Positions 18,368 to 27,794 of a stretch of DNA of 64,000 nucleotides are shown one piece after another. Numbering within the stretch: the stretch's first letter is position 1; every line of letters begins with the position of its first letter. The stretch is taken from the NCBI GenBank assembly GCA_030141605.1, contig JAQGDQ010000347.1, positions 64,759 to 128,758 of the forward strand, read 5' to 3'. Origin of the DNA: Tubiluchus corallicola. Taxonomy: Eukaryota; Priapulida; Priapulimorpha; Priapulimorphida; Tubiluchidae. Position numbers and translations under genes: made by a program. Under the pieces are notes generated by a model that saw only the letters and a program-made list of their open reading frames with translations, was not told the DNA's origin and searched no databases.

Positions 18368-20110
18368 ATGAAAACATTATTAGAATCTATAACAGCTGTA
18401 CTATTACTTGCTTTTATAATATTGGGGTGTGAAAAAAACCCTCTCTCTGAAGGCAAAGAGATCACAGACTTTGTATTTAAGACAATTGATAACAACGGAC
18501 TAAGTGCCGATGTACACCCAGAAGAAATATCAGAGAATAAAATTACATTAGCAGTTCCCTATGAGACAGATGTAACTAGATTAAGGCCCACAATATCAAT
18601 AACAGGAGTATTCGTCAGTCCGATAAGTGGTACGCCAAACAACTTCACATATGAACCTATTTACACGGTAACAGCAGAAGATGGCAGCGTGAAGCATTAT
18701 ACTATAATAGTTGTACCAAAACCCTTTTTCAATATATTGAGTTATCATGTAAAAGGCAATCGCATAGGAGCAGGTGATTTTGAGACGGTAAACCTGTTTG
18801 AAATAAGTGGTATAGAAGTTGACGGTACTTATAATTATACATTGAAGATAGCAGATAAGGAGGAGTGGAATGGCTCATTAGAGATAGTAGGTGGTAAAGC
18901 CATAATAACCAACCGTCTTTCTGTTGAAGATTGGAACTCTATACCAGAAGGAGAGATTACTATTGTGTTAACCATAGCAGATGAACAATTTAACTATAGT
19001 ATTACCAAAGAGCAGTATAAGATAAAGAGTTGGCAGGATTTACAGGGGATGAAGTATGATTTAGAAGGCGATTATATCTTGGAGAATGACATATCTCTAC
19101 CTGATCCTTCCATAACGGACGGAGATTTCCCAGAGGAGCTTCCTGCAGAAGGTTTCGACCCTGTGGGTGATTTTAATGATAGATTTACAGGCTCATTTGA
19201 TGGAGGTAATTACGTAATAAGCAATTTCTTTATAAATAGGGACAAGGCTTATGTAGGTTTGTTTGGTTGTTCTAATGGTGCAACTATAAAGAATGTGGGT
19301 ATAGAAACATCAGCAGGCGGTGTGATGGGTAAGTTTCATGTCGGCGGCTTGGTGGGGTGGGACGATTGGGGCACTATTACCAACAGTTATGTTGCTGGTA
19401 GTGTAACAGGAGATACATTCAATATTGGTGGCCTGGTGGGGTATATTCGAAATGGCACTATTACCAACAGTTATGCTACGAGTAGTGTGACGAGCATGAA
19501 GAATGGTGAAAATGTTGGAGGCTTGGTGGGAAGTGGCAACACTGAAGTCGCTATTACCAACAGCTATGCTACGGGTAGTGTGACGGGGGGAGACAAAGCT
19601 GGGGGCTTGGTAGGGTATGGCGCTGTAGTCGCTATTGCCAACAGCTATGCTACGGGTAGTGTGGAGGGAAACCAGTATGTTGGCGGCCTGGTAGGGTATG
19701 GCGCTGTAGTCGCTATTGCCAACAGCTATGCTACGGGTAGTGTGACGGGGGGTAACGATGTTGGCGGCCTGGTGGGTCTTAGCAATGGCACTATTACTGC
19801 GAGTTATGCTACTGGGAATGTGACGGGAGCTAATGCTGGTGGCCTGGTGGGGAATAATAACTATACCATTATTGCCAACAGCTATTGGGATAAGGCCAGT
19901 ACAGAACAAGATGATTCTGATGGTGATGGTGGGACGGGTGTTTCCTCAGGAGCTAACTTGAAGCAAGAAGGAGATAAGTATATAGATAAAGAAGAAGATG
20001 GCACTGGCACCGACGAGGTTTTTGTTGACTGGAAGTTTGGTACAGATGATGATAATCCCTGGAAGTGGCTGGGAGAAGGTAAATGGCCTATTTTACATTG
20101 GGCAAAGTAA
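18368..20110 (+). CDS. Lipoprotein with GLUG-motif repeats
   Basis: 580 aa. Lipobox signal (LLLAFIILGC, Cys ~21), then a DUF5018/Ig-like N-terminal domain (EITDFVFKTIDNNGLSADVHPEEISENKITLAVPYETDVTRLRPTIS...HYTIIV). From ~residue 290 there are seven GGLVG repeats (GLUG family, PF07581), each ~27 aa: GGLVGxxxxGTITNSYATGSVTG. The C-terminal WKFGTDDDNPWKWLGEGKWPILHWAK is the usual cap of these proteins. GLUG proteins are cell-surface proteins of unknown ligand, some linked to adhesion. Two repeat units are identical at DNA level (19608-19663 and 19689-19744). Confidence 0.88.
   Translation: MKTLLESITAVLLLAFIILGCEKNPLSEGKEITDFVFKTIDNNGLSADVHPEEISENKITLAVPYETDVTRLRPTISITGVFVSPISGTPNNFTYEPIYTVTAEDGSVKHYTIIVVPKPFFNILSYHVKGNRIGAGDFETVNLFEISGIEVDGTYNYTLKIADKEEWNGSLEIVGGKAIITNRLSVEDWNSIPEGEITIVLTIADEQFNYSITKEQYKIKSWQDLQGMKYDLEGDYILENDISLPDPSITDGDFPEELPAEGFDPVGDFNDRFTGSFDGGNYVISNFFINRDKAYVGLFGCSNGATIKNVGIETSAGGVMGKFHVGGLVGWDDWGTITNSYVAGSVTGDTFNIGGLVGYIRNGTITNSYATSSVTSMKNGENVGGLVGSGNTEVAITNSYATGSVTGGDKAGGLVGYGAVVAIANSYATGSVEGNQYVGGLVGYGAVVAIANSYATGSVTGGNDVGGLVGLSNGTITASYATGNVTGANAGGLVGNNNYTIIANSYWDKASTEQDDSDGDGGTGVSSGANLKQEGDKYIDKEEDGTGTDEVFVDWKFGTDDDNPWKWLGEGKWPILHWAK
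19608..19744 (+). repeat. Intragenic 81-bp tandem duplication in the GLUG gene
   Basis: The 56-bp block beginning TGGTAGGGTATGGCGCTGTA recurs unchanged exactly 81 bp later, one 27-codon GLUG unit. The reading frame is kept. Confidence 0.9.
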
Positions 20111-20360
20111 TTAAAAACAGGACTTAAAAAAGCGACAAGTGTGTTTCTGGCTGTTAATTACTAATAATATTAACAATATGTAATCAACGGTCAGAAAACA
20201 ATACACAATATTCGTGTAAAAGGGCACCTGCCTTCGCAGGTATGACATATTAAATGCCCCCTCTTAAAAATGTCATATTTCTTAGCGACTTCCTGAATGA
20301 CACCCCTTTCTTGAAGCACTTCGGGAACTACTTTTGTTTTGGGTTTCGCCAGGAAAAACT
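20111..20360. other. Intergenic stretch, no gene seen
   Basis: Between the GLUG gene and the R2 repeat. Neither strand has a convincing coding frame. Confidence 0.4.
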
Positions 20361-20530
20361 GCCCTTAAAGGATTTTGATAGAAAAACAGCAAAAGGCGGA
20401 GCGAAAAATCTTCTCACTCTCTGAGCCTTTTACCAAAAGGCCAGTTTTGAGAAGATAGCGAAACCGAAAGAGTAAACTTTCATCAAAACCCATTTACAGA
20501 CTTGGCTTCTTGCCTCTTTTGTATCAAAAC
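20361..20530. repeat. Interspersed repeat R2, copy 1
   Basis: Shares with 31408-31512 the words CCCTTAA..TTTTGAyAGAAAAA, AGCrAAAGGC, GAAAAA-CTTCT and TGAGAAGATAGC. Its distal part (CTTGGCTTCTTGCCTCTTTT, TCAAAACAAAAG) matches 58580-58605. Sequence drift between copies is substantial. Confidence 0.6.
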
Positions 20531-20549
20531 AAAAGAACGTAAAAAAAAC

Positions 20550-20762
20550 ATGTACAAACTTGATCTTTTACCTATAGGAATTTATTATACTCCAGATCAA
20601 AACATACAATCTCAGCAAAAATTAACTCTTAAAGGAGGGCTTAATTATAGTTTCCCCATAAAAAAGAGTGATAAATTTATAACTTTAGCACAGAAAGGAA
20701 TCGGTTTCACATGGGAAGTGGTGAGAAACCCAGAGATCTATTTGCAAATACTGATTGGCTGA
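20550..20762 (+). pseudogene. Unrecognised coding fragment with a second copy at 58.65 kb
   Basis: An open frame from the ATG at 20550 encodes MYKLDLLPIGIYYTPDQNIQ, then SQQKLTLKGGLNYSFPIKKSD... to a stop at 20762. The block G-IYYTPDQNIQ...QKLTLKG recurs at 58662-58733 as G-FICIPDQNMQ...QKLTLKG. I do not recognise the family. It lies directly after the R2 repeat and has no signal peptide, so it is more likely a remnant of a larger gene than a real small protein. Confidence 0.4.
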
Positions 20763-20967
20763 TACGCTAATTGACATGATGACAACATTTGCCAATTAAT
20801 CTGACTACAAACTATCTAATAATTTAGACAAAGATAGCTATAGTACTTTACAGGGTTCACTTGGCAGCAATTGCGAAGAACCTGCAAGGCCTCCTATAAC
20901 TCACCATGCTCTTAGTAGATGTTACCGCAATAAAATAATATACGACTTATTTAAAACAATTTATATA

Positions 20968-22482
20968 ATGAGACTTGTAACACTGTTTCTTACTCAAAAA
21001 ACTTTGTTGAGAACACCCAGTAATATTAGAAAACATATAAGCATTACTATTTCTCTTCTCTTATTTTCTTTGCATGCCTTAACTTCAAACAGACCTAACG
21101 TCTTATTTATCTGCGTAGATGACCTTCGTGCAGAACTTGGATGTTATGGGAGCTCGCATATCCATTCTCCAAATCTCGATAAACTGGCTGGCGAAGGCTT
21201 TTTGTTCACAAACCATTTTGTAAATATTCCAACCTGTGGAGCATCGCGCCACTGCTTGCTAACTGGGCAGTTACCTATATCTATTAATCACCTGAAAAAT
21301 AGCATTACTGCTGAAACAACATCTAAGCAGAAGGAAAAAGAAGTTCCTGAAACGTTCATCCACCACTTTAAACGCAATGGTTACTATACTGTAGGTATTG
21401 GAAAAATCAGCCATCACCCGGATGGATTACTTTATGGATACATGGAACCTAAAAGTGATATACCAGAGCTTCCATATAGTTGGGATGAAATGCTGCTCGA
21501 TGATGAAAAATGGGGCTCAGGGCATAATGCTTTTTTTGGTTATGTCGATGGCACAAACAGAAATGCCCGAAACAGAGAAGTTAAACCTTATGAGTGTGCT
21601 GATGTGGAAGATGAAGCATACCCTGATGGTTTGATTACAAAGCTAGCTATTAAAAAACTGAATGAGTTAAAAGAACGAAACCAACCCTTTTTTCTTGGTG
21701 TCGGATTTTTTAAACCACATCTTCCTTTTAATGCTCCCAAAAAGTACTGGGATCTATACGACGAAAATAAATTGCCATTAGCTCCTTTTGCCGGCATTCC
21801 TGAAAAATCATCAAAAGCAAGATTGCACGGTAGCAATGAGCTTAACGGATATAAAAAAGGAACAGAAAAAGCATCTTTAAATGCTCCGGTTTCTGACCAA
21901 TATGCCAGAAAATTGCGCCATGCATATTATGCTTGTGTGAGCTACGTGGACACTCAAATTGGGAAAGTGATCTCCGAGCTCAACCGTCTGGACTTGGCAG
22001 ATAATACCATAATCATTGTGTGGGGCGACCACGGTTGGCACCTAGGCGATCATTTGGTGTGGGGAAAACATACCATTTTTGAATGGGCATTAAAAAGTGC
22101 TTTCATCATGAAAGCTCCGGACAAAAAAGGTGGAAAAACAATTGAAAAGATTGTAAGTACAACCGATATTTATCCAACTTTGATGGAACTTTGTGACATA
22201 GAAACAACACACTCACTTGATGGGGAAAGCCTGGCAAACCTTCTGATAAGCCCTCACGAAGAATCTTGGAGGAATACAGCATATAGCTATTTCCGCAGTG
22301 GAATTTCACTACGTACCGACCGGTATAGGCTTAATGGATATTTCAAGGGGGAAACGCCTGTTTTTGAATTGTATGACCATTTAAAAGATCCATACGAAAC
22401 AAAAAATATTGCTGCAAAAAAGCCAGAAGTTGTAGAACAACTTCTACCGCTGTGGGAAAAAGGAAACACAGGGCTTTATTAG
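20968..22482 (+). CDS. Sulfatase, iduronate-2-sulfatase-like
   Basis: Formylglycine-dependent sulfatase, probably exported: a hydrophobic segment ISITISLLLFSLHALTS (~24-40) precedes the mature start NRPNVLFICVDDLRAELGCYG. Metal-ligand DD is at 51-52. The modification motif is CGASR with C90, matching C-x-A-S-R. NHFVNIPTC, FFLGVGFFKPHLPFNAPKKYWDLY, IIVWGDHGWHLGDHLVWGKHTIFE and the C-terminal FELYDHLKDPYETKN are diagnostic of the iduronate-2-sulfatase-like S1 group that removes sulfate from host or algal glycans. 504 aa. A decayed second sulfatase follows. The formylglycine-generating partner is not in the window. Confidence 0.93.
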   Translation: MRLVTLFLTQKTLLRTPSNIRKHISITISLLLFSLHALTSNRPNVLFICVDDLRAELGCYGSSHIHSPNLDKLAGEGFLFTNHFVNIPTCGASRHCLLTGQLPISINHLKNSITAETTSKQKEKEVPETFIHHFKRNGYYTVGIGKISHHPDGLLYGYMEPKSDIPELPYSWDEMLLDDEKWGSGHNAFFGYVDGTNRNARNREVKPYECADVEDEAYPDGLITKLAIKKLNELKERNQPFFLGVGFFKPHLPFNAPKKYWDLYDENKLPLAPFAGIPEKSSKARLHGSNELNGYKKGTEKASLNAPVSDQYARKLRHAYYACVSYVDTQIGKVISELNRLDLADNTIIIVWGDHGWHLGDHLVWGKHTIFEWALKSAFIMKAPDKKGGKTIEKIVSTTDIYPTLMELCDIETTHSLDGESLANLLISPHEESWRNTAYSYFRSGISLRTDRYRLNGYFKGETPVFELYDHLKDPYETKNIAAKKPEVVEQLLPLWEKGNTGLY

Positions 22483-22506
22483 AAGTTAAGTAGTTATTTT
22501 AAACAC

Positions 22507-22690
22507 ATGAAAATATTTGACATTACTATGCACTGCTTTATTTCTCACATGTTGTACTAATGAAAAAATAAGCAATAAAAAAAATGTCCTCCTTATCACA
22601 TCTGATGATAAAGACTTTGGTTTTTACGGCTATAAATACCCGAAAACTTCTCACCTTGACCAGTTGGTTTCCGCAAGTGACCGGACATAA
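22507..22690 (+). pseudogene. Decayed sulfatase N-terminus
   Basis: After an ATG at 22507 the frame shifts by one base within about 18 nt. The second frame reads LLCTALFLTCCTNEKISN (lipoprotein signal), then KKNVLLITSDDKDFGFYGYK and YPKTSHLDQLV, the sulfatase N-terminal DD motif and Asp-Gln-Leu segment. It stops at 22688. The rest of the enzyme, including the formylglycine motif, is absent. It is probably the remnant of a tandem sulfatase gene. Confidence 0.75.
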
Positions 22691-22943
22691 GTAGTTTTTA
22701 TGCCGCTCCTCTGCACTACTACCCTTTTGAACATTATAACAGAAATATGACAATATGGCTTAATGGCAAGGCAATCATCACTAAATATTTCAGGAAGTCC
22801 ACACCACAGCCAATTTTAACAAGGTAGCACCTGGGAGATAATGCATCTTTCCACCAACTGATCAGAATTTTGATATTAGCATCGAGTGGGAGATGGTATC
22901 GATCACTTGACCAGTATTACTATGATGGTCAACAACAAACCAA
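22691..22943 (+). other. Possible further remnant downstream of the sulfatase fragment
   Basis: One frame reads HYYPFEHYNRNMTIWLNGKA then IITKYFRKSTPQPILTR before a stop, and another reads HLGDNASFH. The words resemble a jelly-roll (LamG-type) domain in pieces but are too short to assign. No intact gene. Confidence 0.25.
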
Positions 22944-25784
22944 TCATTTAAACTTCGTTTCTGTTGCCCTATCCACCAAATAAAATATGGATTGATAGAT
23001 AAGTCCACTATGAAGTGATAACCCAATCTCACATGTGCGACTAGTACTGTAGCCCGCCACTGCCTGCTCAGGCACCTCCTCTTTGAGATAGCGTAAAGCA
23101 CTTTTATTTAACTCCGGCAAGCTAAAACCTTTATCACCAGCCCATCCACAACAGCCCGTCATTTTGGGACTAACTACTTCACCTGCACACAATTTAGCTA
23201 CATCTATCAACTTTTCATCCAAACCCATTTTAGTTGTACTGCAGGTAGCATGTACCATCACTGTCTCGCTCTGTTTCGTAAACTGAAGCCTGCCCCTTAA
23301 ATAACTCCATGTAAACTCTATTGGCTCATAAAACTTCAGGCGCTTATCCATCAGCTCTTTCATACGTAGTGTGCAAGGGCTCATATCACACAAAACCGGA
23401 TAGCTGCCATTATCCGATATCTCTAATAAAGCCAACTCCAACTCTTGCAACTTCATCATCCCCTGCCTTTTAAAACCTTTACTGTCAAAAGCCATTCCAC
23501 AACAAAGGCTTTTAAGACCCTTGGGGTATAAAACTTCATACCCGGCTTTATTAACCAATCTTTTAATAACACTTGTCAAAGCTTCTTTCTCCTTAACATT
23601 AGTGCCATTGCCCATCACCCGGTTAATGCAGGCCGGGAAATACACCACCTTATCACCTGATGAAATAACCGAAGTTGTATCAACCCGAGCAGCACCGGAC
23701 GGCACATATCTATTCCATAATGGAATACTCCTTCCTGAAACCTTATGTAACAATCGACTACCTCCCCTCATCAAAGGTTGAGACAGCACTTTTTGCATTG
23801 TAGCTGCCAAGCTTAACGCACCTCTAACAATCGCATTAAAACCCCCATAATGATTGGCAATACGAGAGGCTATACTATTTGATAAACCTCCTGCTTTATC
23901 ATAGCGCAACTCTGTAATTAACTTGCCAGTGTTAATATCAACTGGGCAGCTAAGTGCGCACAAACCATCAGTTGCACAACTCTCCTCCCCTTTATAATTA
24001 AATGCTTTGCGCAATAATCGGTAACTCTTTTTAGAAATACCTCTCTGACTAGAATTTAGGGCGCGATAAACAACAATGCGCTGTCTCGGGGTCAACGTAA
24101 GATCACGTGAAGGACAACTACTTTCACAGAAACCACACTCAATGCACTTATCAACAATAGGGTGCACTTGTGGCAGCGGTTTGATACTCTTTATATAAAC
24201 CTCATAATCACTATTAATCAACACTCCCGGATTAAGAATATTTTCAGGGTCAAAAGACCTCTTAATCCTCTTCATCAATTGATAAATATCACTACCCCAC
24301 TCATACTCCACAAAAGGGGCCATATTACGCCCGGTACCATGTTCAGCCTTCAGACTGCCATTAAAACGATTAACAACCAAATCTGCCAAATCATGCATAA
24401 AAGCCTTGTAGTTATCCATCTGCCAAACCTGCTTAAAATCGGGCATTATTAAAAAGTGAATATTCCCATCAAGCAGGTGCCCCCATATCACAGAGCTTTG
24501 ATAGTGGCGCTTATCAAGCAAACTCCGTAAAGCTGGTAAGGCCTCGTCAAGTACCTCTCCCGGAAACGCAACATCCTCTATAATACAGGTTGTGCCAGAC
24601 GGGCGAGTGGCTGCTGCAGACGCAAACAGCCCTTTTCGTACTTTCCAGAGAATATTATAATCTTTTGAGTCATCTGTAAACTCAATCGGATAAAGCGTCT
24701 CTATATAAAAAAGCTTATTAACAATTTCCTCTTTTTGAGCCATCAGCCCCTCTCTGGTGTGAGCAGTCATTTCCACTAACAAGGCAGCTGTACCCTTCTG
24801 CAACTCTTTTAATCGTGATGGCAACCCTTCAATATCTTCTACAGCACGTAAAGCATTTCTATCCATCAGCTCAGCAGCACTCACCCTGCAGCTTCTCAGC
24901 GAAATAATGCATTTAGCAGCTTCCACAATATCAGGGAAAAATATCAATGCACATGTTTTACTGGGGTGATCTTCGATGGTACGCATGGTTACCTCAGAAA
25001 TAAAGCCCAGGGTGCCTTCTGAACCGATCATCAAATGCATTAAAATATCAATCGGGTCATCAAAATCAACAAAAGAATTCATGCCATAACCCGTTGTGTT
25101 CTTTAACCGATACTTGGCCTTAATCTTTTCAGAAACCACTTCACTTGAACTTATTTCTTGCTTAATCTCAACAATATCCCGTAGTAATTGCGAATGGCTC
25201 TTCTCAAAGCTGCTCCTGCTGTCTTTATCATCTGTAACCAACAGGCTGCCATCATGCATTACTATGCGCATCGCTTCAACAGTATTATAGCTATTGGTAG
25301 CAATTCCATAGCTGGCACCGCTGGCGTTATTAGCAACAATACCCCCAACTTTGGCTGCGTTGACAGACGCCGGAGCAGGCCCTATCTTATAGCCATATTC
25401 AGACAGTTGCATATTGGCAAAACCTCCCCTTACTCCAGGCTGAAGCTTTATTCGCTTACCTTCATCCCGTATCTCATATCTATTAAAATAAGGACCTGTC
25501 TCAATAAGCACCGAATCTGTAATGGTTTGGCCTGATAAACTGGTACCACCGGCCTTAAAAGTTATCGATATTTTAAACTGATGCGCTGCCTTTAGCACCG
25601 ACCTAAGCTCATTTTCACTATTCACCTGCACTACCAGAAGTGGGATCATGCGATAAAAACCGGCATCAGAACCCTTAGCAAAACGGTCAATATAATCAGT
25701 GAAAACCTGCTTGACTCCCAGCAAGTGCGTAACACTCTCCCTAAACCCGGTAATATCTCTCTTAATATTCATTCTCCACTTCAC
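22944..25784 (-). CDS. FAD-linked oxidase fused to Fe-S/CCG domains (Dld/GlcDF-type dehydrogenase)
   Basis: 946-aa fusion. An N-terminal FAD_binding_4 domain (ISITFKAGGTSLSGQTI at ~75-90, GGIVANNASGASYG) and FAD-oxidase C domain (IWGHLLDGNIHFLIMPDF, LKAEHGTGRN) are followed by two 4Fe-4S clusters (CIECGFCESSCPSR ~540-555; CATDGLCALSCPVD ~600-613). Two CCG heterodisulfide-reductase-like motifs complete it (CCGMAFDSKG and CCGWAGDKG). This architecture belongs to membrane-associated D-lactate/2-hydroxy-acid dehydrogenases feeding quinones. Substrate not determined. The start could be Met1 or Met5. Divergent from namZ; a carbon-source link to D-lactate from MurNAc cleavage by MurQ is attractive but is inference. 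Confidence 0.9.
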   Translation of the reverse strand: MKWRMNIKRDITGFRESVTHLLGVKQVFTDYIDRFAKGSDAGFYRMIPLLVVQVNSENELRSVLKAAHQFKISITFKAGGTSLSGQTITDSVLIETGPYFNRYEIRDEGKRIKLQPGVRGGFANMQLSEYGYKIGPAPASVNAAKVGGIVANNASGASYGIATNSYNTVEAMRIVMHDGSLLVTDDKDSRSSFEKSHSQLLRDIVEIKQEISSSEVVSEKIKAKYRLKNTTGYGMNSFVDFDDPIDILMHLMIGSEGTLGFISEVTMRTIEDHPSKTCALIFFPDIVEAAKCIISLRSCRVSAAELMDRNALRAVEDIEGLPSRLKELQKGTAALLVEMTAHTREGLMAQKEEIVNKLFYIETLYPIEFTDDSKDYNILWKVRKGLFASAAATRPSGTTCIIEDVAFPGEVLDEALPALRSLLDKRHYQSSVIWGHLLDGNIHFLIMPDFKQVWQMDNYKAFMHDLADLVVNRFNGSLKAEHGTGRNMAPFVEYEWGSDIYQLMKRIKRSFDPENILNPGVLINSDYEVYIKSIKPLPQVHPIVDKCIECGFCESSCPSRDLTLTPRQRIVVYRALNSSQRGISKKSYRLLRKAFNYKGEESCATDGLCALSCPVDINTGKLITELRYDKAGGLSNSIASRIANHYGGFNAIVRGALSLAATMQKVLSQPLMRGGSRLLHKVSGRSIPLWNRYVPSGAARVDTTSVISSGDKVVYFPACINRVMGNGTNVKEKEALTSVIKRLVNKAGYEVLYPKGLKSLCCGMAFDSKGFKRQGMMKLQELELALLEISDNGSYPVLCDMSPCTLRMKELMDKRLKFYEPIEFTWSYLRGRLQFTKQSETVMVHATCSTTKMGLDEKLIDVAKLCAGEVVSPKMTGCCGWAGDKGFSLPELNKSALRYLKEEVPEQAVAGYSTSRTCEIGLSLHSGLIYQSIFYLVDRATETKFK

Positions 25785-26294
25785 TAATAACTCTAAAGCT
25801 TTTTTCCCTGTTAATTGATAAGCACCAGAAATGCAATACTGTAAACACTAACCCTGAACTTTCACCCTGATTAAACATACTGTTAAGCCCAAACCAGACA
25901 TTTAAACCAAAACCTCTTATCTAATAACGCTGCAAGCACCTGTAAATCAACTATCTTATGCCATTCGCCATGTATGTCAAAATTAAAAATTGTTTTAGCC
26001 AAAAACAAACAATAACTGTGCGTTATAAACATATATGACACTTTAATAATATATAGTGCACTCTTCAATAAAATCAGCCTACAACAACCAATTAGAAGTA
26101 CCTAAATGACAATACCTGTGATTGCAACACACTCCCATCACCTCATAATAAATAGACCCACTGTGTCAGAATTTCCGTAAGTTGCCTCTGTGGGGGCATT
26201 TTTCAGCAACACAGACAGAACAAATACAGTCACATAAAAATAGAGGTAAATTAAGAGTAGTGATAAAACCTCTTACATAATATTTGTGCTGTTA

Positions 26295-26325
26295 ATTGAA
26301 AAACAAAAATTAGAACCTATATTTG
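26295..26325 (+). promoter_or_regulatory. Bacteroidota-type promoter for namZ
   Basis: A -33-like ATTG at 26295-26298 and a -7 box TATATTTG (TAnnTTTG) at 26318-26325, spaced 19 nt. It lies 75 bp before the namZ ATG on the same strand. The rest of the 615-bp divergent region from 25785 shows no gene. Confidence 0.6.
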
Positions 26326-26399
26326 TGTTACATATTCACAAACACATTATCCGGAATCGAACTTTCAAACCCGATCTATCAACTGACAGAAAAATTAAA

Positions 26400-27632
26400 A
26401 TGAAACAAGCCTTGGTTTTTGTCATACTAACTCTTACTACCGGTTTAGCATTGGGACAAAATGTAAAAACCGGCATAGAAGTACTACAGGAAACCAACTT
26501 CAAAGCACTTAAAGGCAAACGAGTCGGGTTAATTACCAATCCAACAGGTGCAAACAGTAAGCTTGAATCTACAATTGATATTTTATTTAACGCAGATGAA
26601 GTTAACTTAATAGCTTTATACGGGCCGGAACATGGAGTAAGAGGAGATTACTACGCAGGCGATTTTGTAGAGTCCTTTATCGACCCCAAAACTCAATTGC
26701 CGGTTTACAGTCTATATGGCGATAATAAAAAACCCAATGCCGATATGCTAAAAGGCATCGACCTCCTAATCTATGATATTCAGGATATAGGTTCACGCTC
26801 TTACACCTATATCAGCACCTTAGGCCTGGCTATGGAAGCTGCAGCTGAGAACAACATTAAAATGATTGTGCTGGACCGGCCAAACCCTCTCGGTGGAGAA
26901 AAAATGGAAGGCTTAATTACTGAACCGGATTTTATTTCATTCGTCAGTCAATTTCCAATACCTTATGTACATGGACTAACAGTAGGTGAATTAGCACTAT
27001 TTCTAAACGGTGAAAAACTCTTAAAAGATGGTATTCAATGTAGCCTGGAGGTTATCACAATGACAAACTGGCAACGCTCCATGACTTTTGAAGAAACAGG
27101 CCTTCCCTGGATACCATCATCTCCTCATATTCCACACGCACACTCCTCTTACTTTTACCCGGTGAGTGGTATACTAGGTGAACTGTACGTATACAACATT
27201 GGTGTTGGTTACACACTACCATTTCAGGTATTTGCGGCAGAATGGATTGATGCAAGCAGCCTGGCAATTAGACTTAACAACTTAAATATTGAAGGTGTGA
27301 CTTTTCGTCCCGTTCACTTTAAACCTTACTACAGCGTCTCAAAAGGAAAGATGGTGCATGGTGTTCAGGTACACTTTAACAACTATCACAAAGCACCTCT
27401 CTCACTAATTCAATTCTATGTACTTCAAGAAGCCTATAAACTATGGCCTGAACATAATGTATTTGAATTATGTGATAAGTCACGATTAAGCATGTTTGAT
27501 AAAGTGAGTGGAAGCGATCGGGTAAGAGCGGCATTTACCAAGCGCTGGATGGTGAAAGATATCAAAAAAATGTGGTATAAGGACATTAGTAACTTTAAAA
27601 AGAGAGCAAGAAAATATCTCCTGTACAGATAA
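26400..27632 (+). CDS. namZ: Exo-beta-N-acetylmuramidase NamZ (DUF1343, GH171)
   Basis: Releases MurNAc from the non-reducing ends of peptidoglycan glycans. The ATG at 26400 gives a signal peptide (KQALVFVILTLTTGLALGQ); a longer GTG frame from 26286 adds 38 residues without homology. Diagnostic DUF1343 blocks: GKRVGLITNPTGANS, ALYGPEHGVRGDYYAGDFVESFIDP, PVYSLYG, LIYDIQDIGSRSYTYISTLG, VLDRPNPLGG, YVHGLTVGELA and PWIPSSPHIPHAHSSYFYPVSGILGE. 410 aa, a typical length. Convergent with the AmpG-type transporter gene and part of the MurNAc salvage locus. Confidence 0.95.
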   Translation: MKQALVFVILTLTTGLALGQNVKTGIEVLQETNFKALKGKRVGLITNPTGANSKLESTIDILFNADEVNLIALYGPEHGVRGDYYAGDFVESFIDPKTQLPVYSLYGDNKKPNADMLKGIDLLIYDIQDIGSRSYTYISTLGLAMEAAAENNIKMIVLDRPNPLGGEKMEGLITEPDFISFVSQFPIPYVHGLTVGELALFLNGEKLLKDGIQCSLEVITMTNWQRSMTFEETGLPWIPSSPHIPHAHSSYFYPVSGILGELYVYNIGVGYTLPFQVFAAEWIDASSLAIRLNNLNIEGVTFRPVHFKPYYSVSKGKMVHGVQVHFNNYHKAPLSLIQFYVLQEAYKLWPEHNVFELCDKSRLSMFDKVSGSDRVRAAFTKRWMVKDIKKMWYKDISNFKKRARKYLLYR

Positions 27633-27794
27633 ACGAAACCTCTGCAAAACTCACCAGTAATTCGTTCCCAAGAAATCTAGCAACACAACATTGCAGTTTT
27701 CTCTTATCATAAACACAACAGCGCTATCCCTATTTACAAACAGAAAAAACGAGAATACTAAAAAATATAGCCTTCACCCTGCAAATAACTACTA

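Noticed and set aside
19310-19909. 199-aa minus-strand frame opposite the GLUG gene
   Set aside because: Its repetitive sequence is just the mirror of the GLUG repeats; the sense frame has signal peptide and family motifs.
16767-23000. Genomic island integrated at tRNA-Arg
   Set aside because: The region is accessory-looking, but no integrase and no direct repeat of the tRNA end was found.
26286-26399. 38-residue N-terminal extension of NamZ from a GTG
   Set aside because: It covers the promoter-like -33/-7 pair and precedes a clean signal peptide starting at the ATG 26400.
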